Source: Leifsonia shinshuensis (GTDB taxonomy: Bacteria; Actinomycetota; Actinomycetes; Actinomycetales; Microbacteriaceae). Taken from it: a DNA stretch of 64,000 bases. The notes below the pieces were generated by a model. The model was not told where the DNA came from, made no database searches, and worked only from the letters and a program-made list of their open reading frames with translations. Each line of letters starts with the position of its first letter. Position 1 is the first letter of the stretch. A program made the translations under genes and the position numbers. Positions 17,345-24,454 of the stretch are shown here, piece by piece. The stretch lies in NCBI RefSeq assembly GCF_013410375.1, contig NZ_JACCFL010000001.1, positions 1,922,001-1,986,000 on the forward strand, read 5' to 3'.

Positions 17345-17929
17345 TCAGGCCTCGGCGAGGATGCGGTCGAGCGCGCGATGCAGCGCGGCGCCCGCCGCGA
17401 TCGGGTCGCCCACGTAGCCGCCGGCCAGGGCGCCGTCGCGCGCGAGGATGAGGTCGTCCGCCGCGTCGCCCGGCCGCGGGTGGCCGATCTGGCGGAACAG
17501 CTCCTCGATGTGCTTCGCGTACCAGTCCCGGTGGGCGGTCACGGCGACGCGCACGGGGTGGTTCTCGTCGGCGAACTGCGCGGCGGCGTTGATGAACGGG
17601 TCGCCGCGGAAGCCGGGGCGCACGGCCTCTTCGTTGATGGAGTCCACGAGCGCGCGGGCGATCGCGGTCGGGTCGGAGAGCTGCGCCTCCTTCTCGAGGA
17701 ACCAGTCGCGCACCTGGCGGTCGCGGCCCTCGACGTAGGCGATGATGAGCAGGTCCTTGGAGCGGAAGTGCTTGTAGAACGTCGCCTTCGTCACCCGGGC
17801 GCCCGCGATGATGCGGTCGACGCCGACGGTGTGGATGCCTTCCTGGTAGAAGAGTTCGTCAGCGGTCGCGAGGATCTTGATCTTCGACGGTGCGGGCGGC
17901 CGGATGGTCGCGCGGGCACTAACGACCAT
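17345..17929 (-). CDS. TetR-family transcriptional regulator
   Basis: 194-residue regulator from the ATG at 17929 (MVVSARATIRPP), with GAGGAG upstream; the longer open frame lacks a site. Helix-turn-helix: IHTVGVDRIIAGARVTKATFYKHF (about 32-55), a very TetR-typical sequence. The remainder is the all-helical ligand domain, with DWYAKHIEELFRQIG near the end. The gene is convergent with the aldo/keto reductase and divergent from the M16 peptidase. Two inverted repeats lie in its 181-bp upstream gap (17983-18015 and 18040-18053), probable autoregulatory sites. The ligand is unknown. Confidence 0.85.
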   Translation of the reverse strand: MVVSARATIRPPAPSKIKILATADELFYQEGIHTVGVDRIIAGARVTKATFYKHFRSKDLLIIAYVEGRDRQVRDWFLEKEAQLSDPTAIARALVDSINEEAVRPGFRGDPFINAAAQFADENHPVRVAVTAHRDWYAKHIEELFRQIGHPRPGDAADDLILARDGALAGGYVGDPIAAGAALHRALDRILAEA

Positions 17930-17982
17930 CTGGTCGTCTCCTCTCTCCGGGAGGCAGGGCCTCCGCTCATCTCTGAGACCCA

Positions 17983-18015
17983 CCCGACCGGTCCAAGGGG
18001 GGACGACCGGTCGGG
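17983..18015. repeat. Inverted repeat upstream of the TetR gene
   Basis: CCCGACCGGTC (17983-17993) and its exact complement GACCGGTCGGG (18005-18015), 11-bp arms separated by 11 nt, in the tetR 5' region. An operator or a leader hairpin. Confidence 0.6.
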
Positions 18016-18039
18016 GTGGTGATCACAGTATATAGGTCG

Positions 18040-18053
18040 ACAGACCAGTCTGT
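18040..18053. promoter_or_regulatory. Probable TetR operator
   Basis: ACAGACCAGTCTGT: 6-bp perfect arms around CA in the middle of the divergent tetR/M16-peptidase gap, next to an AT-rich TATATAGG patch. Confidence 0.6.
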
Positions 18054-18097
18054 TTGTCCTCATTTTCCCAGTCTCCGTATTCGAACGGGGGCTGGCG

Positions 18098-18103
18098 TAG
18101 GGT
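18098..18103 (+). promoter_or_regulatory. -10 element TAGGGT, leaderless start
   Basis: TAGGGT ends 7 nt before the ATG of the M16 peptidase gene at 18111. Confidence 0.55.
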
Positions 18104-18110
18104 TGAGGGG

Positions 18111-19460
18111 ATGAACAGCGCAGTCGACCTCCCGCTCGGTCTGGCCGACCTCGCGTTCGCGGCCTCCGGTGAGGCGCTGGTTCGCCGCACGATCCTGCCG
18201 AACGGCGTCCGCATCCTCAGCGAGCAGGTCCCCGGCGCACGGAGCGCCACGCTCGGCTACTGGGTCGCCGTCGGCTCGCGCGACGAGACGGCCGAGGTGG
18301 CGGGCAGCCTCGGCTCCACGCACTTCCTCGAGCACCTCCTGTTCAAGGGCACGCGCACGCGCACCGCGCTCGACATCGCGGTCTCCTTCGACTCGGTCGG
18401 CGGCGAGCACAACGCCATGACGGCCAAGGAGTACACCTGCTACTACGCCAAGGTGCAGGACCGCGACCTCCCGATGGCCGTGGAGGTCATCGGCGACATG
18501 CTCACCTCGTCCGTGCTCGACCCGACCGAGTTCGAGAACGAGCGCGGCGTCATCCTCGAAGAGCTGTCGATGGCGGAGGACGATCCGGCCGACGCGGCCA
18601 ACGAGCGGCTCTTCACCGCGGTGCTGGGCGACCACCCGCTCGGCCGCCCGATCGGCGGGAAGCCGGAGACGATCCGCGCAGCGACCCGTGACGCCGTCTG
18701 GAGCCACTACCGGGCCAACTACCGCCCGCGCGACCTCGTCGTCACGGCCGCGGGCGCGGTCGACCACGACGTGCTCGTCGCCGGGGTGCAGCGCGCGCTC
18801 GACGCCGCCGGCTGGGATCCGGACGAGCAGGCCGCCCCAGTGGACCGCCGTCCGTCCGCGCCCGTCGCGATCGAGCGCGGAGCGTCGGTGGTGACCGCGA
18901 CGCGCCCGATCGAGCAGGCCAACCTGCTCATCGGCTGCCCGGGGATCGTCGCCACCGACGAGCGCCGCACCACCATGAGCGTCCTCAACTCCATCCTCGG
19001 CGGCGGGATGTCGAGCCGGCTGTTCCAGGAGGTCCGCGAGAAGCGCGGCCTCGCCTACGCCGTCTACTCGTTCTCCGGCTCCTACTCCGACGCCGGCGTC
19101 TTCGGGCTGTTCTCCGCCTGCGCCCCGGCGAAGGCCAGGCAGGTGGCCGAGCTGATGCTCTCCGAGCTGCACCGCCTCGCCGACGGCGGCGTGACGGCCG
19201 ACGAGCTCCGGCGCGCCGTCGGGCAGCTCTCCGGCGGCGCCGCACTCGCGCTGGAGGACTCCGACACCCGGATGTCGCGGCTCGGCCGCGCCGAGATCAG
19301 CCTGGGGGAGTTCTCCGACCTCGACGAGAGCCTCCGGCGTCTGCACCTTGTCACCGCCGGTGACGTGCAGCAGCTCGCACGGGACCTGGCCGACCGCCCG
19401 GTCTCCATCTCCGCGGTGGGTGGCGTCGACGACGACGTCTTCTCCGGCCTCGTGGCCTGA
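18111..19460 (+). CDS. M16-family zinc metallopeptidase (processing-peptidase-like)
   Basis: 449-residue M16 (insulinase/mitochondrial-processing-peptidase type) protein. The inverted zinc motif HFLEH supplies His71, Glu74 and His75; the distal glutamate would be in the NERGVILEEL segment. The C-terminal half has the paired M16 fold with SRLFQEVREKRGLAYAVYSF. In actinobacteria a gene of this kind commonly sits between pnp and dapB; here pnp is absent but dapB follows two genes later. The ATG at 18111 is chosen over an in-frame ATG 19 codons upstream because a TAGGGT -10 ends 7 nt before it. Cytoplasmic; the substrate is unknown. Confidence 0.88.
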   Translation: MNSAVDLPLGLADLAFAASGEALVRRTILPNGVRILSEQVPGARSATLGYWVAVGSRDETAEVAGSLGSTHFLEHLLFKGTRTRTALDIAVSFDSVGGEHNAMTAKEYTCYYAKVQDRDLPMAVEVIGDMLTSSVLDPTEFENERGVILEELSMAEDDPADAANERLFTAVLGDHPLGRPIGGKPETIRAATRDAVWSHYRANYRPRDLVVTAAGAVDHDVLVAGVQRALDAAGWDPDEQAAPVDRRPSAPVAIERGASVVTATRPIEQANLLIGCPGIVATDERRTTMSVLNSILGGGMSSRLFQEVREKRGLAYAVYSFSGSYSDAGVFGLFSACAPAKARQVAELMLSELHRLADGGVTADELRRAVGQLSGGAALALEDSDTRMSRLGRAEISLGEFSDLDESLRRLHLVTAGDVQQLARDLADRPVSISAVGGVDDDVFSGLVA

Positions 19461-19496
19461 CCACCTCTCCATTCCGTTACATCGAAAGGTCTACCG

Positions 19497-20099
19497 GTGC
19501 CCCACTACCTCTACCTCGTGCGTCACGGCGAGCAGCAGGACGCCGAGCACGGCCTGCCGGACGGCCCGCTCTCCCCGCGCGGCAAGCGCCAGGCCCAGCT
19601 CATCGCGGACCGGCTCAGCGGACTGCCCCTCACCGGCATGTACCACTCGCCGCTCATCCGCGCCGAGGAGACGGCCTCGATCATCGCCGAGCGGATGCCC
19701 GCCGTGGTGCCGGAGCCGTCCAGCCTGCTGTTCGACTGCATCCCGTCCGGGCCGACGCCCGACATGCCGAAGGCATTCGAGTCGTTCTTCGGCTCCGTCA
19801 CCGAGGCCGAGATCGACGCCGGCCGCGCCCAGATGGAGGACGCGGTGCACGAGTTCCTGACGCCCGCGATGGGCGACCGCCACGACCTGCTCGTGACCCA
19901 CAACTTCGTCATCGGCTGGTTCGTCCGCCACGTCTTCGACGCTCCGGCCTGGCGCTGGCTCGGCCTCAACCAGGCCAACTGCGGCCTCACCATCATCCGC
20001 GTCCGCTCGGCCAAGCCGCCGGTGCTGGTCGTCCACAACGACCTCGGCCACCTCCCGGTCGAGCTGCGCACCGGCCTCCCCGAGCTCCAACCCGTCTAG
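19497..20099 (+). CDS. Histidine phosphatase superfamily protein
   Basis: 200-residue phosphoglycerate-mutase-like phosphatase. The catalytic RHG lies near the start (YLYLVRHGEQQD), so the first histidine is the phosphorylated nucleophile; the second conserved His is in LLVTHNFVIGWFVRHV. The segment MYHSPLIRAEETASIIAERM is typical. The GTG start has GAAAGG about 9 nt upstream. It lies 36 bp after the M16 gene and ends before a strong hairpin that faces the convergent GNAT gene. The substrate (sugar phosphate, nucleotide or phosphoprotein) cannot be told. Confidence 0.85.
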   Translation: MPHYLYLVRHGEQQDAEHGLPDGPLSPRGKRQAQLIADRLSGLPLTGMYHSPLIRAEETASIIAERMPAVVPEPSSLLFDCIPSGPTPDMPKAFESFFGSVTEAEIDAGRAQMEDAVHEFLTPAMGDRHDLLVTHNFVIGWFVRHVFDAPAWRWLGLNQANCGLTIIRVRSAKPPVLVVHNDLGHLPVELRTGLPELQPV

Positions 20100-20110
20100 G
20101 CAGCCATCCG

Positions 20111-20162
20111 TTCCTCACTTCCTCCCGCGACACGCCGGGTGGAGGCGGGAGGAAGTGAGGAA
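20111..20162. terminator. Long perfect hairpin between convergent genes
   Basis: TTCCTCACTTCCTCCCGC (20111-20128) and its exact complement at 20145-20162, 18-bp arms with a 16-nt loop, extendable outward with two mismatches to CCATC/GATGG. It fills the gap between the phosphatase stop and the GNAT stop and should act as a bidirectional terminator. Confidence 0.75.
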
Positions 20163-20173
20163 GCGATGGCCGC

Positions 20174-20665
20174 TCAGGTGAGGCGCTTGCGGAACCAGTC
20201 GGTGGCGTTCGGGTTGTCGTTGTAGGGCTGGATGCTCTCGTAGCCGTGGGAACGGTACAGGCCGCCTGCGGCCTCCAGGCTGGCGTTCGTGTCCAGCACC
20301 ACCTCGGTGGCGCCGAAGCCGCGCGCGCGGTGCTCCAGCTCGGCGAGGATGGCGCGGCCGAGGCCCTGGCCGCGGTGCGCGGGCGCCACCCAGAGGTGCT
20401 TGATCTCGTAGCGGACGATCTGCTCGCCGTCCTCGGTCTCCGACAGCGGCACGGCCAGCTCGCGGATGCCGCCGCAGCCGGCCTCGCCGTCGTCGTACGC
20501 CAGCAGGAACACACCGGCCGGCGGCACGAACTGGCCGGGGTCGGGGAAGGTCGTGCGGTACGCCCCCTGGGCGGCGGGGAAGGTCTTCGCGCGCTCGGCG
20601 AAGTAGTCCGCCAGCATCCGGTGGGCGGTCGCGTCGGTGACGGAGACATCGGCAAAGGACACCAT
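20174..20665 (-). CDS. GNAT-family N-acetyltransferase
   Basis: 163-residue acetyl-CoA-dependent acetyltransferase. The cofactor-binding motif is LWVAPAHRGQGLGRAILAELEHRA (about 93-116), with the R/Q-x-x-G-x-G/A core; the C-terminal SHGYESIQPYNDNPNATDWFRKRL completes the fold. The complementary TAGCCT -10 ends 6 nt before the ATG, predicting a leaderless mRNA that runs away from dapB. The substrate is unknown. Confidence 0.85.
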   Translation of the reverse strand: MVSFADVSVTDATAHRMLADYFAERAKTFPAAQGAYRTTFPDPGQFVPPAGVFLLAYDDGEAGCGGIRELAVPLSETEDGEQIVRYEIKHLWVAPAHRGQGLGRAILAELEHRARGFGATEVVLDTNASLEAAGGLYRSHGYESIQPYNDNPNATDWFRKRLT

Positions 20666-20671
20666 CGTCCC

Positions 20672-20677
20672 AGGCTA
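20672..20677 (-). promoter_or_regulatory. -10 element TAGCCT (minus strand), leaderless start
   Basis: On the minus strand TAGCCT is followed by GGGACG and then the GNAT ATG at 20665, a 6-nt gap. Confidence 0.5.
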
Positions 20678-20712
20678 GACCGTGGACGCGGCCGGGGCCC
20701 GCATGCGGCGGG

Positions 20713-20718
20713 TAGGGT
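20713..20718 (+). promoter_or_regulatory. -10 element TAGGGT, leaderless start of dapB
   Basis: TAGGGT ends 6 nt before the dapB GTG at 20725; the gap has no room for a ribosome-binding leader. Confidence 0.6.
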
Positions 20719-20724
20719 GGACGG

Positions 20725-21504
20725 GTGACTATTCGCGTGGCCGTGGCCGGGGCGACCGGCAAGCTCGGATCCGTGGCGGTGCGCCTGATCGAGGCGGCCG
20801 ACGACCTGGAGCTGGTGGCCGCCCTCGACTCCCGCACTCCGCTCGACGCCATGCTCGGCGCCGACGTGCTGGTGGACATGACGCTCCCGCAGGTCAGCCC
20901 GGAGATCGTCGCCTTCGGCGTCGACCACGGACTCAAGGTGCTGGTCGGCACCTCCGGCTGGTCGGCCGACCGCATCCTCGACCTGGAGCGCCGCGTCGCC
21001 GGGCAGGAGGGCGGCGGAGCGGTCGTCATCCCGAACTTCTCGCTGGGCAGCGCGCTCGGCACGGCGTTCGCGACCGTCGCGGCGCGGTTCTTCGACTCGA
21101 TCGAGATCATCGAGACCCACGGCGTCGGCAAGGTCGACTCGCCGTCCGGCACGGCCGTGCGGACCGCCGAGCTCATCGGCGCCGCCCGGCTGCAGCGCGG
21201 CCCGGTCGACGCCCCGCACACCGACCAGCGGGCGCGCGGCCAGCAGGTCGCGAGCGTGCCGATCCACAGCCTCCGGATGCGCGGCGTCGCGGCCCAGCAG
21301 CAGGTGATCTTCGGCGGCGCGGGGGAGACCCTCACCATCCGCCACGACACCATCGGCTCGGAGGCCTACGAGGCCGGCATCCTGCTCGCGCTCCGGGCGG
21401 CCGCGACCACCACCGGCGTCGTCGTCGGCCTCGACAAGCTGGTCGACCTGGGCATCGCCGAGCCGGATGGGGAACCGCCGCGTCCCACCGTCCGCGAAGT
21501 GTAG
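20725..21504 (+). CDS. dapB: 4-hydroxy-tetrahydrodipicolinate reductase DapB
   Basis: NAD(P)H-dependent reductase of the diaminopimelate/lysine pathway, 259 aa. The N-terminal Rossmann motif is VAVAGATGKLGS; LVGTSGWS and VIPNFSLGSALG follow; the catalytic stretch is ETHGVGKVDSPSGTA, retaining the His and Lys of the E. coli HHxxK motif although the second His is Gly. The C-terminus returns to the nucleotide domain. GTG start with a -10 only 6 nt upstream. dapA is about 3 kb downstream, dapC and dapF are also in the window; four genes of the pathway are therefore near each other but not in one operon. Confidence 0.93.
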   Translation: MTIRVAVAGATGKLGSVAVRLIEAADDLELVAALDSRTPLDAMLGADVLVDMTLPQVSPEIVAFGVDHGLKVLVGTSGWSADRILDLERRVAGQEGGGAVVIPNFSLGSALGTAFATVAARFFDSIEIIETHGVGKVDSPSGTAVRTAELIGAARLQRGPVDAPHTDQRARGQQVASVPIHSLRMRGVAAQQQVIFGGAGETLTIRHDTIGSEAYEAGILLALRAAATTTGVVVGLDKLVDLGIAEPDGEPPRPTVREV

Positions 21505-21512
21505 GACCGCCG

Positions 21513-21968
21513 ATGCGCAACCGTCTCGCCGCCATCGTGATGGCGCTGATCCTCCTCGTCTACCTCGTGCTCGTCGTCCAGCGCGCCGTGCTGCTGATCG
21601 CGTCCGGCCAGCCGGTCGGGATCGCGATGGGCGTTGCGCTGATCCTGCTGCCCTTCGTCGCGGCGTGGGCGATCGGGCGCGAGCTGCTGTTCGGCGCCCG
21701 CACCGAGAAGCTGGTCAAGCTGATGGCGGCGGAGGGCACGCTGCCGGTGGACGACCTCCCGCACCGGGCAAGCGGCCGTCCGCTGCGCGACGCGGCCGAC
21801 GCGGAGTTCCCGCAGTACAAGGCCGAAGTGGAGGCGGCGCCGGAGAGCTGGCGCGCGTGGTTCCGGCTCGGGCTCGCCTACGACGCGAGCGGCGACCGCC
21901 GCCGGGCGCGCGCCGCGCTGCGGCAGGCGATCGGGCTGTACCGGGCGGAGGAGCGGGCCGCCCGCTAG
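21513..21968 (+). CDS. Small membrane protein with TPR-like C-terminus
   Basis: 151 residues: two hydrophobic helices (about 5-28 and 34-55), then a polar region ending in WRAWFRLGLAYDASGDRRRARAALRQAIGLYRAEE, one clear tetratricopeptide-like unit. Starts 9 bp after dapB and is probably co-transcribed; such a protein often follows dapB in actinobacteria. Function unknown. Its TAG stop shares the tetranucleotide CTAG (21965-21968) with the TAG stop of the convergent gene. Confidence 0.75.
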   Translation: MRNRLAAIVMALILLVYLVLVVQRAVLLIASGQPVGIAMGVALILLPFVAAWAIGRELLFGARTEKLVKLMAAEGTLPVDDLPHRASGRPLRDAADAEFPQYKAEVEAAPESWRAWFRLGLAYDASGDRRRARAALRQAIGLYRAEERAAR

Positions 21969-22858
21969 TCCGTGCGCTGCACCAGCCGCGCCATCGCGTC
22001 CCGCACCGTGGTGTCGCGGAACACGAAGCCGTCGTCCAGCAGCCGCTGCGGCAGCACGCGCTGATCCGCCAGCAGCAGCTCGCGCCCGGCCTCGCCCAGC
22101 GCGAGGTTCACGGCCGCCCGCGGCAGCGGGAGGCCGTACGGCCGGTGCACGGCCTTCGCGAGCGCGCGCAGCACCTCGCCGGCGGTCGCCGGCTCCGGGC
22201 CGACGACGTCGACGGGGCCGCTGAGGCCCGAGGTCAGGAGGTGGACGATCGCGGCGACCTCGTCGTGGAGGCTCACCCACGGCCAGTGCTGCCGCCCGCC
22301 CGCGATCGGGCCGAGCAGCCCGGCCTTCGCGAGCGGCAGCAGCGGCGCCATCGCACCGCCGTGGCCGACGACGACGCCCGTCCGGACGGTCGCGACGCGG
22401 GTGCCGGCCGGGGCGAGGTGCGCGGCGTTCTCCCACGCCTCCACGACGTCGGAGAGGAACCCGGTGCCCTTGGCGGAGTCCTCGGTGAGGGTCTCGCCCG
22501 GGCGGTCGCCGTAGTAGCCGACCGCTGCGCCGCTGACGAAGACGCCCGGCGGGTCCGCGGCCTGGCGCATGCCGTCCGCGAGCGTGCCGGTCGCGGCCAG
22601 GCGCGAGTCGAGGATGCGGCGCTTGTGCGCTGCCGTCCACGGCAGCCGGTTGAGCGAGGCGCCCGAGAGGTTGACGACGGCGTCCGCGTCGTCGAGCAGG
22701 CGCAGGTCGATGCTCCGGGCCGCGGGGGCCCAGGCGCGTTCGTCGGCCGCGCCGGGCTCCCGCCGCACCAGACGGAGGGCGTCGTGGCCCTCCGCCTTCA
22801 GTGCGCGGACGAGCTCGGTTCCGATCATGCCGGACGCGCCGGCGACGAGCACCCGCAT
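21965..22858 (-). CDS. TIGR01777-family NAD(P)-binding epimerase-like protein
   Basis: 297-residue extended short-chain dehydrogenase with the C-terminal DUF1731 region. It opens with VLVAGASGMIGTELVRAL (Rossmann glycine motif) and has VNLSGASLNRLPWTAAHKRRILDSRLAATGTL and SGAAVGYYGDRPGE, the YYG signature of the YfcH/SulA-like branch. The end, LLADQRVLPQRLLDDGFVFRDTTVRDAMARLV, is the DUF1731 module. ATG placed 4 bp after the OsmC stop, so the two form an operon. The biochemical role of this family is unsettled. Confidence 0.85.
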   Translation of the reverse strand: MRVLVAGASGMIGTELVRALKAEGHDALRLVRREPGAADERAWAPAARSIDLRLLDDADAVVNLSGASLNRLPWTAAHKRRILDSRLAATGTLADGMRQAADPPGVFVSGAAVGYYGDRPGETLTEDSAKGTGFLSDVVEAWENAAHLAPAGTRVATVRTGVVVGHGGAMAPLLPLAKAGLLGPIAGGRQHWPWVSLHDEVAAIVHLLTSGLSGPVDVVGPEPATAGEVLRALAKAVHRPYGLPLPRAAVNLALGEAGRELLLADQRVLPQRLLDDGFVFRDTTVRDAMARLVQRTD

Positions 22859-22862
22859 CGTG

Positions 22863-23288
22863 TCAGGCCAGCGAGGCTTCGATCGTGATCGGGATGCCGA
22901 CGAGCGCACGCGAGACCGGGCAGGTGCGCTTGGCCTCGTCGGCGAGCCGCTGGAAGTCCTCCTCGCCGAGCCCTGGCACCGTGGCCTCGACCAGGAGGTG
23001 GCTGCCGGTGATGCCCTCCGCGGGGTCGAACGTCACCGCGGCGGTCGTGCGGATGCTCTCCGGCGGCGTGCCGAAGGCGGCGAGGACGTTCGAGAACGCC
23101 ATCGAGAAGCAGGCGGAGTGGGCGGCGCCCAGCAGCTCCTCCGGCGTGGAGGTCTCCGCGCCGCCCTCGGAGCGGGCCCTCCAGTTCACCGCGAGGGTCG
23201 CGGCTCCCGACGAGTCGAGGGACACCGAGCCGGAGCCGGACTTCAGATCGCCGGTCCAGACCGTGGTGGATTCGCTGGTGACTGCCAT
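22863..23288 (-). CDS. OsmC-family peroxiredoxin
   Basis: 141-residue OsmC/Ohr-type thiol peroxidase. Two redox cysteines sit in HSACFSMAFS (about residue 60) and KRTCPVSRAL (about residue 123), with the conserved Arg in NWRARSEGG and the Glu in TPEELLGAAHS. It reduces organic hydroperoxides in the cytoplasm. ATG at 23288 has a strong AGGAGG. Lies downstream of a thioredoxin-like gene and DUF4395, and directly upstream of the TIGR01777 gene; the grouping suggests an oxidative-stress unit. Confidence 0.9.
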   Translation of the reverse strand: MAVTSESTTVWTGDLKSGSGSVSLDSSGAATLAVNWRARSEGGAETSTPEELLGAAHSACFSMAFSNVLAAFGTPPESIRTTAAVTFDPAEGITGSHLLVEATVPGLGEEDFQRLADEAKRTCPVSRALVGIPITIEASLA

Positions 23289-23392
23289 GGGGCCTCCTGT
23301 CGTTCGCGCCGACGGACCGGCGCGGGTCCGACCAGACTACTGTCGGCCTCCGGCGGGTCGACCGCCGCTCGGGGGATTCCCGGTTTCGCCCG

Positions 23393-23878
23393 TCAGGCCG
23401 TGCCGGCGCGGGTGCGGATCACGCCGGCCCGCACCAGCAGCAGGTAGATCTGGCAGCCGAGGCAGTAGCCGAAGGCGGAGTTGAGGAACGCGGCGACGAA
23501 CGCGAGCGCCGCGGCGATCGGCAGGGCGAGCGGCACGCCGAGGACGAAGAGCAGCAGGCCGGCGCCGGTGACCACGAGGCCGACGCCCTGGGCGAACGTC
23601 GGCGGCGCGGGGTCCTCGAGCTCGGTCGGCGGCGCCAGCCGGGGGCGCACGGCGACGCGGTAGAGCACGCCGTACGGGTGCCTGCGCACCCCCGCGAACG
23701 CGCCCCAGGCGAAGAGCAGGGCGATCAGCAGGAGCAGCACCGCGGCGGCCGCGGTCGCCCCGACGAGCGCCAGGAAGATGTCGATCAGCAGCAGGACCGC
23801 GGTGATCCCGGCGCCGAAACGTGGCGAGCGCGGGTCGATACCGGATGCGGGGCGGTTCGGGTTCTCTGGCATGGTCAC
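23393..23878 (-). CDS. DUF4395 membrane protein
   Basis: 161-residue integral membrane protein of the DUF4395 family with four hydrophobic segments (about 23-40, 44-64, 95-115 and 118-135). The conserved FGYCLGCQIYLLL near the C-terminus carries two cysteines in CLGC. The GTG start at 23878 overlaps the stop of the thioredoxin-like gene (GTGA), so they are translationally coupled. DUF4395 next to thioredoxin-like proteins is common in actinobacteria and suggests a membrane thiol-redox role, which remains inferred. Confidence 0.8.
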   Translation of the reverse strand: MTMPENPNRPASGIDPRSPRFGAGITAVLLLIDIFLALVGATAAAAVLLLLIALLFAWGAFAGVRRHPYGVLYRVAVRPRLAPPTELEDPAPPTFAQGVGLVVTGAGLLLFVLGVPLALPIAAALAFVAAFLNSAFGYCLGCQIYLLLVRAGVIRTRAGTA

Positions 23879-24297
23879 TCCGTCAGGATGCGGTCGAGGG
23901 CGCTGCGCACGTCATCGGGCCGTGCGGCCCCGGCGATCCGGCCGCGGACGGCGCCGCGGGCGTCGAGCAGCAGGGTGGTGGGGGTTTGCAGGACGCCGAA
24001 CCGCCGGGCGAGCTCGGGCCGGACGGTCAGGTCAACGTCCAGGTGCTCGACGCCGTCCCGCTCGCGGGCGACGCCGGCGAGGACGCGCGCCGTGCCCGGG
24101 CACTGCGCGCAGAAGGCGGTGGAGAACTGCACGAGCGTCGCGCGCGAGCCGAGACCGGCAGCGCCGACGTCGGACGCCGTCACGAGGTCGGCGCGTGCCG
24201 CGCGGACGCGGCCGGTGCGCGCGCGCCACACCAGCCCGGCCGCGGTCGCGAGGGCGACCAGGCCGAGGACGACGAGAAGGGCGAGCGGGGCTGACAT
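23875..24297 (-). CDS. Membrane-anchored thioredoxin-like protein
   Basis: 140 residues. An N-terminal hydrophobic helix (PLALLVVLGLVALATAAGLVW) is followed by a thioredoxin fold with the redox motif FCAQC (about residues 60-64) and the cis-proline TPTTLLLD about 40 residues later. It resembles actinobacterial thioredoxin-family proteins found with DUF4395. Catalytic domain expected outside the membrane or at its surface; orientation not determined. Divergent from dapA across 157 bp; a TATCGT -10 on the minus strand (24308-24313) lies 10 nt before the ATG. Confidence 0.8.
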   Translation of the reverse strand: MSAPLALLVVLGLVALATAAGLVWRARTGRVRAARADLVTASDVGAAGLGSRATLVQFSTAFCAQCPGTARVLAGVARERDGVEHLDVDLTVRPELARRFGVLQTPTTLLLDARGAVRGRIAGAARPDDVRSALDRILTE

Positions 24298-24441
24298 GGT
24301 GAGCGCGACGATACGCGCGCGTGCCGCCGTGCGAAGGCAATGTGACCGAAGATGACGCGGGCCCGCTCCTCCACGGGTCGGCGCGGACGCGGACTCTCCA
24401 CAGATCGGCCGCCGGGGAGGCGGCCGCCGGGCCGGACCCGA

Positions 24442-24447
24442 TAGCCT
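24442..24447 (+). promoter_or_regulatory. -10 element TAGCCT, leaderless start of dapA
   Basis: TAGCCT ends 7 nt before the dapA ATG at 24455. Confidence 0.55.
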
Positions 24448-24454
24448 TGAGTTC

